A stretch of DNA of 64,000 nucleotides from Oceanobacter kriegii DSM 6294 (GCF_000422845.1 NZ_AUGV01000003.1:372001-436000); one strand, 5' to 3'. Positions 39,525 through 48,985 are shown, numbered from the stretch's first letter. Program-made: numbers and translations. The notes: generated by a model from the letters alone, not told the origin.

Positions 39525-40145
39525 CTATTTATAAAGATTCGGCAGCTTGATCTTGAATCGGATCGCCAGCGCTCTCAAACAGAATCCCACACAGAAACCA
39601 CCTATCAAGCTGTAGCTCGACGGGAGTTCCAAGCCGTCAAGCACCAGGTATGCACTGGAACCTGCCAGCGCGGTGGTGATGTAGAGCTCGTCGTTCATCA
39701 GTGTCAGGTTGCTGCGGCACAATACATCTCGTGCAATCCCGCCAAAGGTGGCTGTGATGACCCCCAGACAGACAGCGATCAGAGGGGGAGCCCCAAAATT
39801 GAGTGTTACCTCTGTCCCTACTACCGCAAACAGGGCAAGTCCCACGGCATCCATCCAGATCAATGCCCTCGAAAGGGACTTGAGCATGGGCGTTACAAAG
39901 TAAGTGATGGCTGACGCCAACAGACAGACGCTGAGCCATATAGGCTCCCGAATCCAAAACACCGGCAAGTTGCCCAAGACCAGATCCCGAAGCGTACCGC
40001 CTCCGATGCCCGTGACCGTTCCAATCAGCATGAAGCCCAGAATATCCATGCGTTGCCGAGCGGCATCAAGTGCACCGGATATTGCAAAGACCGCGACAGC
40101 AGTCAGGCCCATGATGTTGATAACAGCAGTAATATCGAAGTTCAT
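39525..40145 (-). CDS. UPF0126/TRIC-type membrane protein
   Basis: This encodes 206 residues with about seven hydrophobic helices. It is built of two similar halves with the family signatures VFAISGALDAARQRMDILGF, GIGGGTLRDLVLG, GLALFAVVGTE and TFGGIARDVLCR. This is the YicG/UPF0126 family, structurally related to trimeric intracellular cation channels; bacterial members have proposed roles in ion or glycine transport. It is the only gene between the two copies of the glmS tail, so it looks like cargo or a remnant of an insertion. The ribosome site is weak. Confidence 0.86.
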   Translation of the reverse strand: MNFDITAVINIMGLTAVAVFAISGALDAARQRMDILGFMLIGTVTGIGGGTLRDLVLGNLPVFWIREPIWLSVCLLASAITYFVTPMLKSLSRALIWMDAVGLALFAVVGTEVTLNFGAPPLIAVCLGVITATFGGIARDVLCRSNLTLMNDELYITTALAGSSAYLVLDGLELPSSYSLIGGFCVGFCLRALAIRFKIKLPNLYK

Positions 40146-40365
40146 TGTCTTGGTTGGTCTTACGGAATGTGAAGAGGTATTGAACCTTGAATGATAGTCG
40201 AACCTGTATCACCTGGTCAGTGTGGTCTCGAAAATACCGACCACGACTGCCGAAGGATTTTTCTTCAACGACGGCTGTTCCATCACTCCTTCGATGATCG
40301 CTTTGACCCGCATGGGTTGTGGGGAGTACCTGTGGCGACGTGTTCGTGTTCTAAACCTCTGAACG

Positions 40366-40487
40366 ACTACGTCGCCGTGATCAAGGGCATCGACGTCGGC
40401 CAGCCAAGTGAACTGGCCAAGAAGCCAGCCGCGAAACCTGGCCAAGAGCGTCACGGTGGAATAAGCCTTACCAGTTTGCTTCTTCGA
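40366..40487 (+). pseudogene. glmS 3'-end fragment, right copy of direct repeat
   Basis: A translated fragment reads DYVAVIKGIDVGQPSELAKK, a diverged GlmS C-terminus, then a 25-nt insert (40409-40433) shifts the frame before the last 54 nt, which are nearly identical to the true glmS end including its stop. The 25-nt piece and the next 25 nt resemble each other, suggesting a tandem slip or a joint between two glmS tails. The fragment runs straight into the 3' end of the nitronate monooxygenase gene. The remaining spacer 40146-40365 shows no gene. Confidence 0.8.
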
Positions 40488-41604
40488 GCAACACTTTCAC
40501 CATTCCGGCCGCGGTCATTTCTCGCGACAGCGGCGCACCCTGACCTGCCCAATGGGCTGCAAAATCATTATTGCCCTTGGCGCTGGCAGCGGCATTCAGT
40601 TGTTTGGCGACGTCGTAGGCCAGTGGGTAGTCTGCCACCGCTATAGCGGCTTCGATGCCATGGCGAGTCAGCCGATTGCTCAGCCCACGTGCAGGACGCC
40701 CTGAAATGGCGAGCGTCATCTCTGTGGTGTGTTCTGCGGCGTTTTTCAGGCGCGCTCGATAACCGGCATTGGCGGCGGATTCCGGGCACAGCACAAAGGC
40801 AGTACCCAGTTGTACGGCGCTAGCACCGAGGGCTTTCATGGCGTTCATGCTGGCGCCGTCCATGATGCCGCCAGCGGCAATCACAGGTAACGGCTGTTCG
40901 GTAGCCAGCATTCGTACCAGCACGGCGGTGGGCAATTGCTGGTCGCTGGCGCAGGGATCGAACATGCCGCGGTGGCCTCCTGCTTCGTAGCCTTGGGCAA
41001 CAATCGCGTCGATACCGGCCTGTCGGGCTTGTTCGGCTTCGTGCAAGTTGGTCGCCGTTGCCAGGGTCAGGGTGCCAGCGGCCTTGAAAGCCGTGATGAG
41101 TGCTTTGTCTGGCAAGCCAAAGTGGAAACTGACTACGGCGGGGGCTTCTTCCAACAACATGGCCTGGGCTTCAGGGCTGTGGATAAAACTGGTGTAGATC
41201 TCGTTGAGCTGTGTCGGGGCTGGTGCTTCAAATTCGTCAAAGAAGGGTGTCAGACTGGCAACCCAGTTGGCTTCGCAGTCGGTATCGCGTTGGGCTCTAG
41301 CATGGCAGAACACATTCACGTTGAATGGCTTGTTGGTCAGTGCCCGGGTTGCGTGAATCATATCGCGGGCCTGACCAACGGAGCTGGCGCCAATGCCAAT
41401 CGAACCCAGTGCGCCGGCATTACTCACCGCTGCCGCCAATTCTGGCGTTGCCACACCGGCCATGGGCGCCTGAATCAGTGGCTGCATCTTGTACTGCTGG
41501 AACCACTGTTCAAGATGATTGATAGCTGTTACTGAGTCTGGTGTGGCGTTCCGGGTGGAAGTCCGTGCTGTGTTCTGGCTGTTGTTGTCATTAGCATCGG
41601 CCAT
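40468..41604 (-). CDS. Nitronate monooxygenase (2-nitropropane dioxygenase family)
   Basis: This encodes 378 residues. It is an FMN-binding TIM barrel with [55 protein letters not shown] and [14 protein letters not shown], all family-typical. Members oxidise alkyl nitronates or propionate-3-nitronate, and the physiological substrate here is unknown. GGAGAGCGCT precedes ATG 41604, after which a Ser/Thr/Asn-rich leader of about 25 residues precedes the barrel. Its 3' end overlaps the right glmS-tail repeat, so it was probably the original neighbour of glmS. Confidence 0.9.
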   Translation of the reverse strand: MADANDNNSQNTARTSTRNATPDSVTAINHLEQWFQQYKMQPLIQAPMAGVATPELAAAVSNAGALGSIGIGASSVGQARDMIHATRALTNKPFNVNVFCHARAQRDTDCEANWVASLTPFFDEFEAPAPTQLNEIYTSFIHSPEAQAMLLEEAPAVVSFHFGLPDKALITAFKAAGTLTLATATNLHEAEQARQAGIDAIVAQGYEAGGHRGMFDPCASDQQLPTAVLVRMLATEQPLPVIAAGGIMDGASMNAMKALGASAVQLGTAFVLCPESAANAGYRARLKNAAEHTTEMTLAISGRPARGLSNRLTRHGIEAAIAVADYPLAYDVAKQLNAAASAKGNNDFAAHWAGQGAPLSREMTAAGMVKVLLEEANW

Positions 41605-41654
41605 AGCGCTCTCCTGTCCATGATGGCGGCGCAACGGGCCGCCAGGGTGTTCGA

Positions 41655-42626
41655 TTACAACACGGTTTGGGCGTCTTTGGCTGTAGTTGTTGAGGCAGGG
41701 CTCTGCAACGCCTGCTGGCGCTTGATGGCACGTTGACGCAACCAGTCGTCACCGCTGACCAGCAAAATGCCCCCCAGTACCAACAGCGCGCCAGCAACAA
41801 AGCCTGCTTCCAGCGGCTCGTCCAATAGCAGCACGCCCATGGCCACCCCCCACAGCGGAGTCATAAAGGACAGGACGCCAAGCCGGGACGCCTGATAGAT
41901 ACGCAGCAGCCAGAACCAGGTCAGCAGTGCGGCAATGGAAATGATCAGCGTCTGGATCGACAGGCTCAACAGCACCTTGTTGCTCCACACAATCGGGCTG
42001 TCGTTGCTGATCAGGCCGTAGCCAACCAGAATCACGCTGGCACCCAGCAATTGCCAGGTCAGGGTTTGCATCACCGGCGCCTGGCTCAATACCGTGTTGC
42101 GAATCAACACCGTGGTTGCGCCCCAGGCCAGACCACCCAAAACACAGTAGAAATCGCCCAGCAGGCTGCTCTCGCCACTGACGGTGTCGTTCCAGAGGAA
42201 CGCCAGGGCAATGCCACCAAAGGCTGCACAGACGCCCAGCCACTGGATACTGGACAGCCGTTCGTGAGCGACGGTGAAATGCAGTCCCAGTGCGGCAAAC
42301 ACCGGTGCGGTGTAGAGGAACACCACCGCGTGAGAGGCGGTGGTATGCTTCAGGCCTTCACCCAGACCCAGGTATTCCAGCGCGAACAGCACGCCCGCCA
42401 GCATACCGGGTACTACCGCACCGCTGACAAAGCTGCGGTGCAGACCGCGTAACCAGACCCAACCGCCAATCAGAATCACGCTGAACAATGAGCGCAAGCC
42501 GATTTGCAGGGTTGGGCTCATATCATCCGCGGCCAGTTTGGAGAGGATCTGCTGTTGGCTCATGACAAAGGTGGTGATCACCATCAGGCCAATGGCTAGG
42601 GCATCGAGAGGTTTGTTGCTGGGCAT
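41655..42626 (-). CDS. EamA/DMT-family exporter
   Basis: This encodes 323 residues with ten predicted helices in two EamA repeats (first repeat begins [19 protein letters not shown]; second includes [23 protein letters not shown] and [23 protein letters not shown]). It is a drug/metabolite exporter of unknown substrate. The ATG at 42626 removes a non-homologous 50-residue upstream extension. It lies 50 bp upstream of the monooxygenase gene on the same strand, and 92 bp from the divergent AraC regulator, which may control it. Confidence 0.88.
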   Translation of the reverse strand: MPSNKPLDALAIGLMVITTFVMSQQQILSKLAADDMSPTLQIGLRSLFSVILIGGWVWLRGLHRSFVSGAVVPGMLAGVLFALEYLGLGEGLKHTTASHAVVFLYTAPVFAALGLHFTVAHERLSSIQWLGVCAAFGGIALAFLWNDTVSGESSLLGDFYCVLGGLAWGATTVLIRNTVLSQAPVMQTLTWQLLGASVILVGYGLISNDSPIVWSNKVLLSLSIQTLIISIAALLTWFWLLRIYQASRLGVLSFMTPLWGVAMGVLLLDEPLEAGFVAGALLVLGGILLVSGDDWLRQRAIKRQQALQSPASTTTAKDAQTVL

Positions 42627-42718
42627 GATGGTCACCGGACAAGATGGGTTGGATTGGCTATTATGGTTTGGCACTTTTGAATATTGATATTGAATTAACG
42701 CCATCTGTGGATGAATAA

Positions 42719-43594
42719 ATGCCAAATCCGCGCTTCCTGGCCCATGGCCCCGACAGCAGCCCCAGCAGCAGCCCACAACGGGAGTTGCTGTCTCCCAAGT
42801 TTGATTCCCGCCATGCGGGCAGTTCTGACCCGCAGGAAAGTGTGGTGTTGTACGGCGCAGAAACCGATGCGCTGGTGTATCGGGCGGCGGTTACCCGCAA
42901 TGACACCCTGTACCCGGTTCATACCCATGCCTGGGGCGAGTTCGTGTGCTCTTACACCGGGCCGATTGAGGTACAGGTAGAAGGGTTTCATTTTGTGGCG
43001 CCGCCGCAGTTTGGCATCTGGTTGCCGCCCAGCACCGAGCACAATGGCATCAGCCGGGCGCAGGCGTGTCATGGCTCCTTCTACATCCGGCCGGACCTGT
43101 GTGAGGGACTGCCGCAGCAGGCCGCTTTGCTGCAGGTGAATGCCCTGACCCGGGCGCTGCTGAATCAGTTGCGGGATGCCAGTCAGCAACCGGCGGCGGC
43201 GACCCAGCGGTTATTGCGCGTGCTGGTGGATCAACTGGTTGCCGCGGAGGTGCAGGGTTCCTACTTGCCGATGTCGGATGACGGCGTATTGGGGCCAGTA
43301 CTGGACATCTTGTGGCAAAACCCGGCGGATGAGCGTACAGCGGCTCAGTTGGCGGCACTGGTGCACACCAGTGAGCGGACGCTGATTCGTAAATTCGATC
43401 GGCTGTTAGGCTTGTCGTTGCGAGAGTGGCGTCAGCGTTTGAAGGTGGTGAAGGCGTTTGCCTTGCTGGAAAGCGGTCAAGCGGTTGAAAGCATTGCCCT
43501 GGATCTCGGCTACAACAGTGCCTCGGCGTTTATTGTGATGTTCCGAAATCAGGTGGGCATGACGCCAGAGCAGTGGCGCTTGCAGCGGGCTTGA
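42719..43594 (+). CDS. AraC-family transcriptional regulator
   Basis: This encodes 291 residues. The N-terminal cupin sensor contains HTHAWGEFVCSYTGPIEV and IWLPPSTEHNG. The C-terminal double helix-turn-helix has TAAQLAALVHTSERTLIRKF and AVESIALDLGYNSASAFIVM, ending in the family motif FRNQVGMTPEQWR. It is divergent from the EamA exporter, so local control of that gene is likely, a common arrangement. The inducer is unknown. Confidence 0.9.
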   Translation: MPNPRFLAHGPDSSPSSSPQRELLSPKFDSRHAGSSDPQESVVLYGAETDALVYRAAVTRNDTLYPVHTHAWGEFVCSYTGPIEVQVEGFHFVAPPQFGIWLPPSTEHNGISRAQACHGSFYIRPDLCEGLPQQAALLQVNALTRALLNQLRDASQQPAAATQRLLRVLVDQLVAAEVQGSYLPMSDDGVLGPVLDILWQNPADERTAAQLAALVHTSERTLIRKFDRLLGLSLREWRQRLKVVKAFALLESGQAVESIALDLGYNSASAFIVMFRNQVGMTPEQWRLQRA

Positions 43595-43672
43595 GAAGAT
43601 GGCGTGTGAGTTTGGAAAGCGGAGAGTTGTGAGGTCAGGAATCAGTCGCTAATACATCGCCCCTAAAACGCA

Positions 43673-43696
43673 AAAACGGCCCCGAAGGGCCGTTTT
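43673..43696. terminator. Bidirectional terminator between AraC gene and porin
   Basis: A 10-bp stem AAAACGGCCC/GGGCCGTTTT (43673-43682 with 43687-43696) with a CGAA tetraloop lies 29 nt past the porin stop and about 80 nt past the araC-type gene. On the minus strand it continues into a T run. Confidence 0.9.
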
Positions 43697-43724
43697 CTGA
43701 CGTACTAATTTGCTAAAGCAGCAA

Positions 43725-44651
43725 TTAGAAGTCTACTTTCAGACCAACAGAGTAGTTCTGAACGTCGTCGGCGTCGTCAGTGCTGTCGTTAGCAAATTCA
43801 ACCCAAACGGTAGTTGCGTCACCCAGAGAGTGCTGGTATTCAGCAGCGAAACCGGTAGAACCAGCGTCGTCATCCAGGTCGTACGCGTATGCAGCGATTG
43901 CACCAGTTGGTACGTTGTACTGAGCTGCGAAGCTCAGGTAAGTCTGGCTGTCAGTAGTGTCAGTGTCGTCCAGCTGTTCGGCCAGAACACCCAGGTACAG
44001 GTCGCCAGCAGTCATGCTAACACCCAGGGAGATAACGTCAGCCATGGTGTCGCTTGCTTCCTGAATGGTACCCAGGGAAACAGTGAACATGTCGGCTTTA
44101 ACAGTACCGGTCAGTTCGAAAGAGTCAACGTTCTCACCGGTGTTCTTGTCGGTATCGGTCATGGTTGCAGCTGCGAAGCTGAAGCCACCGAAATCCGGGG
44201 AGTAGTAAGAGATCTGGGAGTCAGCGCGGTAGTGGGCAGCAATGAATGGGTATGGAGAGTAGCTGCTCATGATATCGGTAGTGAAGGTCAGCGCCTGAGC
44301 GTAAGGAGTCCAGTCTTGACCGATTTTAACAGTACCGAAGTCGCCTTCCAGGCCAACCCAAGCCAGACGGCTGCGGATGTTGCCTTCGTTAGCAGTGGCG
44401 CTTTCATCGTCAGCGTCCCACTTGCCAACACCAACTTCGTAGCGGTACAGGGCTTTTACGTTGTCCAGGTCAGTTTCAACAGAGCCTTTGATACCGATAC
44501 GGGAGAAGTTGTTGGTAACGTCCATAGCGGAATCGCTACCGTCGGTCAGCTTCAGACGCAGGGAGCCGTAGAAGTCAGTAGTAGCTTCAACAGCGAATGC
44601 TGGGGCGGAAGTGGCGGCTGCGATAGCCAGAGCCAGAACCTGTTTTTTCAT
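43725..44651 (-). CDS. Gram-negative general porin
   Basis: This encodes 308 residues. The signal peptide MKKQVLALAIAAATSAPAFA is followed by a barrel beginning VEATTDFYGSLRLKL, with NFSRIGIKGSVETDL, LAWVGLEGDFGTVKIGQDW and a C-terminal YSVGLKVDF ending in Phe, the BAM recognition end. It is acidic (many Asp), as common in marine porins. Codon use is strongly biased to a few codons, suggesting very high expression. A CRP-like site and several inverted repeats precede it. Substrate specificity cannot be read from sequence. Confidence 0.9.
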   Translation of the reverse strand: MKKQVLALAIAAATSAPAFAVEATTDFYGSLRLKLTDGSDSAMDVTNNFSRIGIKGSVETDLDNVKALYRYEVGVGKWDADDESATANEGNIRSRLAWVGLEGDFGTVKIGQDWTPYAQALTFTTDIMSSYSPYPFIAAHYRADSQISYYSPDFGGFSFAAATMTDTDKNTGENVDSFELTGTVKADMFTVSLGTIQEASDTMADVISLGVSMTAGDLYLGVLAEQLDDTDTTDSQTYLSFAAQYNVPTGAIAAYAYDLDDDAGSTGFAAEYQHSLGDATTVWVEFANDSTDDADDVQNYSVGLKVDF

Positions 44652-44776
44652 GATGTTCTCCGTTTTTTAGAGTAAGCCTAAAGGCGTTTTCCAATTGGCG
44701 GGTAAGTATATAAAACAAACCCTATCGGTTAATCAACCGTAAAACCGCTTATATTGATGATTAGAAGTTCCCGATA

Positions 44777-44792
44777 GGTGACTCATATCACA
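44777..44792. promoter_or_regulatory. CRP/Vfr-like binding site upstream of the porin
   Basis: GGTGACTCATATCACA matches the CRP consensus TGTGA-N6-TCACA at 9 of 10 positions. It lies about 125 bp upstream of the porin ATG, reading away from ansA. A flanking inverted repeat CCTATCGG/CCGATAGG lies nearby. Catabolite control of the porin is inferred. Confidence 0.5.
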
Positions 44793-44940
44793 GGGTTATG
44801 GCGGAAATACGCTGCGTTCACGTGGCCTGAGTATCTACCCAATCTGCGCCGAATGTCATGATATGGTTCCCGTTTTTATTGAATAAATTGGGAATTGACA
44901 AATATGTCACACCTATGATGACGGCTTATTTACAATGTCC

Positions 44941-45960
44941 TCAAGCCTTGATCTCACCGGCCTTCGGCGTTGTAAATCCGGCACTGATTCCATTCTGGTC
45001 AAAGCCCATGGAAGTGAGCCAGTGCAATTTGGCAAAGGCGGCTTCGAGGGTGATATCGCGTCCACCAATCACGCCAATGCGGTTCAGGGTGGCGCCGGTT
45101 GAGTAGGCTCCCTGCTCAATATCGCCCCATAAACAGTGGCTCAAATTAACCACTGCGATGCCCCGTGAAATGGCGTCTTCAAGCGCCGGAATCAGTGTGG
45201 GATTGGCGTCTGGCGGGTTGCCAACGCCGTAACTGATCATGATCACGGCGCGAGTATCAGCGGCCTTTAGAGGCGCTTCGATCATATCGGCGGTTATGCC
45301 CGGATACAGCATCAGTAGTTTTACGGACGAATTGCTGAACTCGGGAATACAAAAGTCGGCTTTGTCACCGCGTAGTAATAAATCGCCGTACAATTCGACG
45401 TCTATTTGCATTTTTCCCAAATGTTCAAAGTTGGGCGAGTCAAAAGTATCGAGTGCGGTGGTTTTCAGTTTACTGGCGCGGTTACCGCGCAATAAACGAT
45501 TGCCAAAACAAATACAGACCTCAAACAGTTCATTTGAGGTCGCAAATAGCAAAGAGTTGGTTAAATTATCGACAGCATCTGAACGAATAACACCCAATGG
45601 AATCTGGGAACCTGTAACGATAACCGGTTTATCCATTGGCGTTATCATGAAAGATAATGCCGCGGCGGTATAGGCCATGGTATCGGTACCGTGCAGCACC
45701 ACAAAACCGTCGTATTGTTGCCAGTGTTGCTGCAACAGCGTCGCGACCCGTGCCCAGTCGGCAGGCACGGCGTTGGAGCTGTCGATCAGCTGATCCATTT
45801 CCAGTACTTCGAACTCAGGCAATTGCTGAACAATGTCATCATTCAGATGCTTGCGTACCCGGGCTTCGAAGCCCGGCGCTGGAACGTAACCCTGATCGGA
45901 CGGCACCATACCAATGGTGCCTCCCGTGTAGATCACCAGTATTCGCTTGGTGTTATTCAT
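44941..45960 (-). CDS. ansA: Type I (cytoplasmic) L-asparaginase
   Basis: It hydrolyses Asn to Asp and ammonia. The protein is 339 residues with no signal peptide. Catalytic regions are IYTGGTIGMVPS (first Thr) and VLHGTDTMAYTA (second Thr-Asp), followed by VTGSQIPLG. Cytoplasmic type I enzymes usually have modest affinity and act in normal Asn catabolism. It lies 9 bp downstream of aspA on the same strand, so the product Asp is passed to aspartase within one operon. Confidence 0.93.
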   Translation of the reverse strand: MNNTKRILVIYTGGTIGMVPSDQGYVPAPGFEARVRKHLNDDIVQQLPEFEVLEMDQLIDSSNAVPADWARVATLLQQHWQQYDGFVVLHGTDTMAYTAAALSFMITPMDKPVIVTGSQIPLGVIRSDAVDNLTNSLLFATSNELFEVCICFGNRLLRGNRASKLKTTALDTFDSPNFEHLGKMQIDVELYGDLLLRGDKADFCIPEFSNSSVKLLMLYPGITADMIEAPLKAADTRAVIMISYGVGNPPDANPTLIPALEDAISRGIAVVNLSHCLWGDIEQGAYSTGATLNRIGVIGGRDITLEAAFAKLHWLTSMGFDQNGISAGFTTPKAGEIKA

Positions 45961-45969
45961 TCATGGCCC

Positions 45970-47382
45970 TCACTTGTCTCGGCTTTTGGGTGCCAGCATC
46001 GACTGTGGGCTTAACAGTCGTTCGAGCTCGGCTTCATCCAGCAGTCCTTCGGACAGAATCAGTTCCCGTACGGTGCTGCCACTGTGCAACGCCTGTTTGG
46101 CAATGCGGGAGGCATTCGAGTAGCCAATGTGTGGCACCAGTGCGGTGATGCTGCCAATGCTGATTTCCAGCAGCTCGGCACAGCGTTCGCGGTTTGCTTC
46201 AATGCCGCGGATGCACTTGTTTTCGAACATATCACAGGCGTTACCCAGCATTCGCATGGAATTCAACAGATTGTAGATAATCAGCGGCTCCATGGCGTTG
46301 AGCTGCAACTGACCTGCTTCCGCGCCCAGAGTGACGGCGAGGTCGTTGGCAATCACCTGGAAAGCCGTCTGGTTAACCGCTTCCGGAATCACCGGGTTCA
46401 CCTTGCCTGGCATGATGGACGAACCTGGCTGCATTGGCGGCAGACGGATCTCGCCAAAGCCGGTGCGCGGGCCGCTGGACAGCAGGCGCAGGTCGTTGGC
46501 GATCTTGCTGAGCTTGATGGCAAAACGGCGCAACACGCCAGAGAACATCACAAACGCGCCCATGTCAGAGGTGGCTTCGACCAGGTTGGCGGCCGGTACC
46601 ATCGGCTTGCCAGAGAAGTCGGCCAGGTAGCTGACGGCCTTTTTGGCGTAATCCGGGTGGGTGTTGATGCCGGTACCAATGGCGGTACCGCCCAGGTTCA
46701 CTTCACACAGCAGCAGACAGACTTCTTTCAGACGGTCGATGTCTTCATTCAGGTTGACGGCAAAGGCTTCGAATTCCTGACCCAGGGTCATCGGCACAGC
46801 GTCTTGCAGCTGGGTACGGCCCATTTTCACCACATCGGCGAATTCCTTGCCCTTGGCTTCAAAGGCTGCAACCAGACTCTTGATGGCTTCCATCAGTGGT
46901 TCGGCGGCAAATTGAATGGCCAGACAGGCGGCGGTCGGGTAGGCGTCGTTGGTGGACTGCGAGCAGTTAACGTCGTCGTTCGGGTGCAGGAACTGGTACT
47001 CGCCCTTGCTATGACCCAACTTGTGCAGCGCCAGGTTGGCGATCACTTCGTTGGCGTTCATGTTGGTGGAAGTACCGGCACCGCCCTGGATCAGGTCGAC
47101 CACAAACTGGTCGTGCAAGGCACCGTCGGCGATGTCGTCACAGGCATCCATGATGACACTGGCCTTGGCGGCTGGCAGGTAACCAATGTCTTCGTTGGCT
47201 TTGGCAGCGGCCTTTTTGACCAATGCCAGCGCGCGAATCAATTGCGGAAAATGGCTGATAGGCACGCCGGTAATGGCAAAGTTATTTACCGCTCGTTGGG
47301 TTTGAACGCCGAACCAGGCCTCGGCCGGAATGTCCAGATCACCCAGTAAATCGTGTTCGCGTCGCGTAGTCATAGTGTCCAC
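45970..47382 (-). CDS. aspA: Aspartate ammonia-lyase
   Basis: It converts Asp to fumarate and ammonia. The protein is 470 residues. Superfamily signatures are AGTSTNMNANEVIAN, VNCSQSTNDAYPTA, MGRTQLQDAVPMTLGQEF and the flexible catalytic loop GSSIMPGKVNP with its Ser. The start ATG 47382 is followed by a second ATG three codons on. With ansA it forms an Asn-to-fumarate pathway. The upstream symporter gene is separated by a 145-bp spacer with a terminator, so aspA may have its own promoter or depend on read-through. Confidence 0.95.
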   Translation of the reverse strand: MDTMTTRREHDLLGDLDIPAEAWFGVQTQRAVNNFAITGVPISHFPQLIRALALVKKAAAKANEDIGYLPAAKASVIMDACDDIADGALHDQFVVDLIQGGAGTSTNMNANEVIANLALHKLGHSKGEYQFLHPNDDVNCSQSTNDAYPTAACLAIQFAAEPLMEAIKSLVAAFEAKGKEFADVVKMGRTQLQDAVPMTLGQEFEAFAVNLNEDIDRLKEVCLLLCEVNLGGTAIGTGINTHPDYAKKAVSYLADFSGKPMVPAANLVEATSDMGAFVMFSGVLRRFAIKLSKIANDLRLLSSGPRTGFGEIRLPPMQPGSSIMPGKVNPVIPEAVNQTAFQVIANDLAVTLGAEAGQLQLNAMEPLIIYNLLNSMRMLGNACDMFENKCIRGIEANRERCAELLEISIGSITALVPHIGYSNASRIAKQALHSGSTVRELILSEGLLDEAELERLLSPQSMLAPKSRDK

Positions 47383-47433
47383 CCCGAAAATGTGGAAGTA
47401 AGGGAATAAGAAATATAGGTTTGGTTAAAAAGG

Positions 47434-47470
47434 GCGCCACTCCAACGGTGAGAGCGGGGTGGAGTGGCGC
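47434..47470 (-). terminator. Terminator or attenuator between the symporter and aspA
   Basis: A perfect 10-bp stem GCGCCACTCC/GGAGTGGCGC (47434-47443 with 47461-47470) with a 17-nt loop is followed on the minus strand by CCCTTTTT. It lies 58 nt after the symporter stop and 52 nt ahead of aspA. Confidence 0.75.
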
Positions 47471-47527
47471 AAGGGGTGACGGGCAGAGGCGACCAAACGA
47501 CCGCCCGTCAAAGCCGTGAAGCGTGTG

Positions 47528-48985
47528 TTATTTGGCGCGCTGTTTCAGCACGGCCTGATGCTCTGGTTCCAGTTCCCAGGCAGCAGCATCAACGTTCATG
47601 TCTTCAAATTGTTTGGCATCGAATACCGGCTGTTTGATACCGGCTTTCAGCTGCTCGTCGTAGTCCTTCATCAGACGCAGACCTTTCTTGAACAGCAGCG
47701 CCAGAGCGAACAGGTTAGCCAGCGCCAGCAGACCCATGGTGACGTCGGCGAAAGCGAATACCGTACCCAGATCCATGATGGCACCCCAGCAGCACAGACA
47801 GATCAGTACCACACGGAAGCCGTTCAGCAGGGTTGCGCTGCCTTCGCGGAAGAAGCTCAGGGAGTTCTCGCCCAGGTAGTAGTTGTACAGAATGGTGCTG
47901 AAACCAAACATCAGCAGGGCGACGGAAACAAACGCACGACCCCATTCACCGACATGATCTGCCAGAGCGATCTGGGTCAGGGCCACACCGCCGTGCTCAC
48001 CAATGGTGGCTGGATCGTAGATACCGCTCAGCAGAATCACGAACGCAGTACAGGAACACAGGATGATGGTGTCGATGAACACAGAGAACGACTGCACGAT
48101 GCCTTGAGCAGCAGGGTGTGGAACATAAGCCACAGCCGCAACGTTAGGAGCAGAACCCAGACCGGCTTCGTTGGAGAACAGGCCACGCTTGACGCCCATC
48201 AGGATCGCAGCACCAACACCACCACCAACAGCCTGTTCCAGACCGAAAGCACTTTTCACAATCAGCGCCAGTACGTCAGGCACTGCAGAAATGTTCATGC
48301 CCAGAACCACCAGCGCAATCGCCAGGTAACCGCCAGCCATCACTGGAACCAGCACTTCAGATACACGGGCGATACGCTTTACGCCACCGAAGATGATCAG
48401 ACCAACGATCAACGCAAGGCCAATACCGGTGTGGTAAACAGGAATACCGAAAGCGTCTTCGAAAGAGGTCGCAACGGAGTAGGACTGCATGGCAGTGAAG
48501 CCAAAACCGAAGGTCAGCAGCAGCAATACAGAGTACAGACCGGCCAGCCAGGTCCACTGCTTGCCCAGACCACGACGGATGTAATAAGCAGGGCCACCAC
48601 GGTAGGCGCCGTCAGAATCGTTCTTTTTGTAAGCCTGTGCCAGCGTACATTCGAAGAAGCTGGTTGCCATACCCATCAGGCCAACCACCCACATCCAGAA
48701 AATCGCGCCTGGGCCTCCCAAGGTAATCGCAACCGCAACACCGGCGATGTTACCGCCGCCAACACGACCGGCAACCGACAGCAGCAGCGCCTGGAAAGAA
48801 CTCAAGTGACCGTGCTTGTCACGAGCAGATTCGCTGGCACGCAGGATGCCAAACATACGACCGAAGTAGCGGAATTGAACAAAACGGGAGCCAACCGTGA
48901 ACAGCAAACCGAGGCCGATCAGGACGGCAATCAGGACCTTGCCCCACAGCAGGTCATTCAGATAATCGAGCATTTTTTTCTCCAT
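47528..48985 (-). CDS. Sodium:alanine symporter (AGCS family)
   Basis: This encodes 485 residues with about ten or eleven membrane helices. Family hallmarks are GRVGGGNIAGVAVAITLGGPGA, YRGGPAYYIRRGLGKQW and NEAGLGSAPNVAA. AGCS proteins import Ala, Gly or Gln with Na+. Grouping with aspA and ansA suggests an amino acid related to Asp/Asn use, but this is not proven. An in-frame ATG at 48973 is an alternative start. It is divergent from the XRE regulator. Confidence 0.92.
   Translation of the reverse strand: MEKKMLDYLNDLLWGKVLIAVLIGLGLLFTVGSRFVQFRYFGRMFGILRASESARDKHGHLSSFQALLLSVAGRVGGGNIAGVAVAITLGGPGAIFWMWVVGLMGMATSFFECTLAQAYKKNDSDGAYRGGPAYYIRRGLGKQWTWLAGLYSVLLLLTFGFGFTAMQSYSVATSFEDAFGIPVYHTGIGLALIVGLIIFGGVKRIARVSEVLVPVMAGGYLAIALVVLGMNISAVPDVLALIVKSAFGLEQAVGGGVGAAILMGVKRGLFSNEAGLGSAPNVAAVAYVPHPAAQGIVQSFSVFIDTIILCSCTAFVILLSGIYDPATIGEHGGVALTQIALADHVGEWGRAFVSVALLMFGFSTILYNYYLGENSLSFFREGSATLLNGFRVVLICLCCWGAIMDLGTVFAFADVTMGLLALANLFALALLFKKGLRLMKDYDEQLKAGIKQPVFDAKQFEDMNVDAAAWELEPEHQAVLKQRAK

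Noticed and set aside
39436-40365. Intact Tn7-like transposon at the glmS end
   Set aside because: No tns genes, no TGT/ACA ends with repeated binding sites, and only one metabolic-type membrane gene lies in the interval. Only the target-site position is suggestive.
40191-40646. Plus-strand open frame containing the GlmS-like C-terminal fragment
   Set aside because: Similarity to GlmS is limited to about 20 codons before a frameshift, and the rest is antisense to the nitronate monooxygenase gene. It is annotated as a glmS fragment instead.
46084-47349. Plus-strand open frame of 421 codons opposite aspA
   Set aside because: It is a mirror of aspA codon bias with no recognisable domain and no ribosome site. 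The same applies to 47516-49159 and 11603-12631 on the plus strand.
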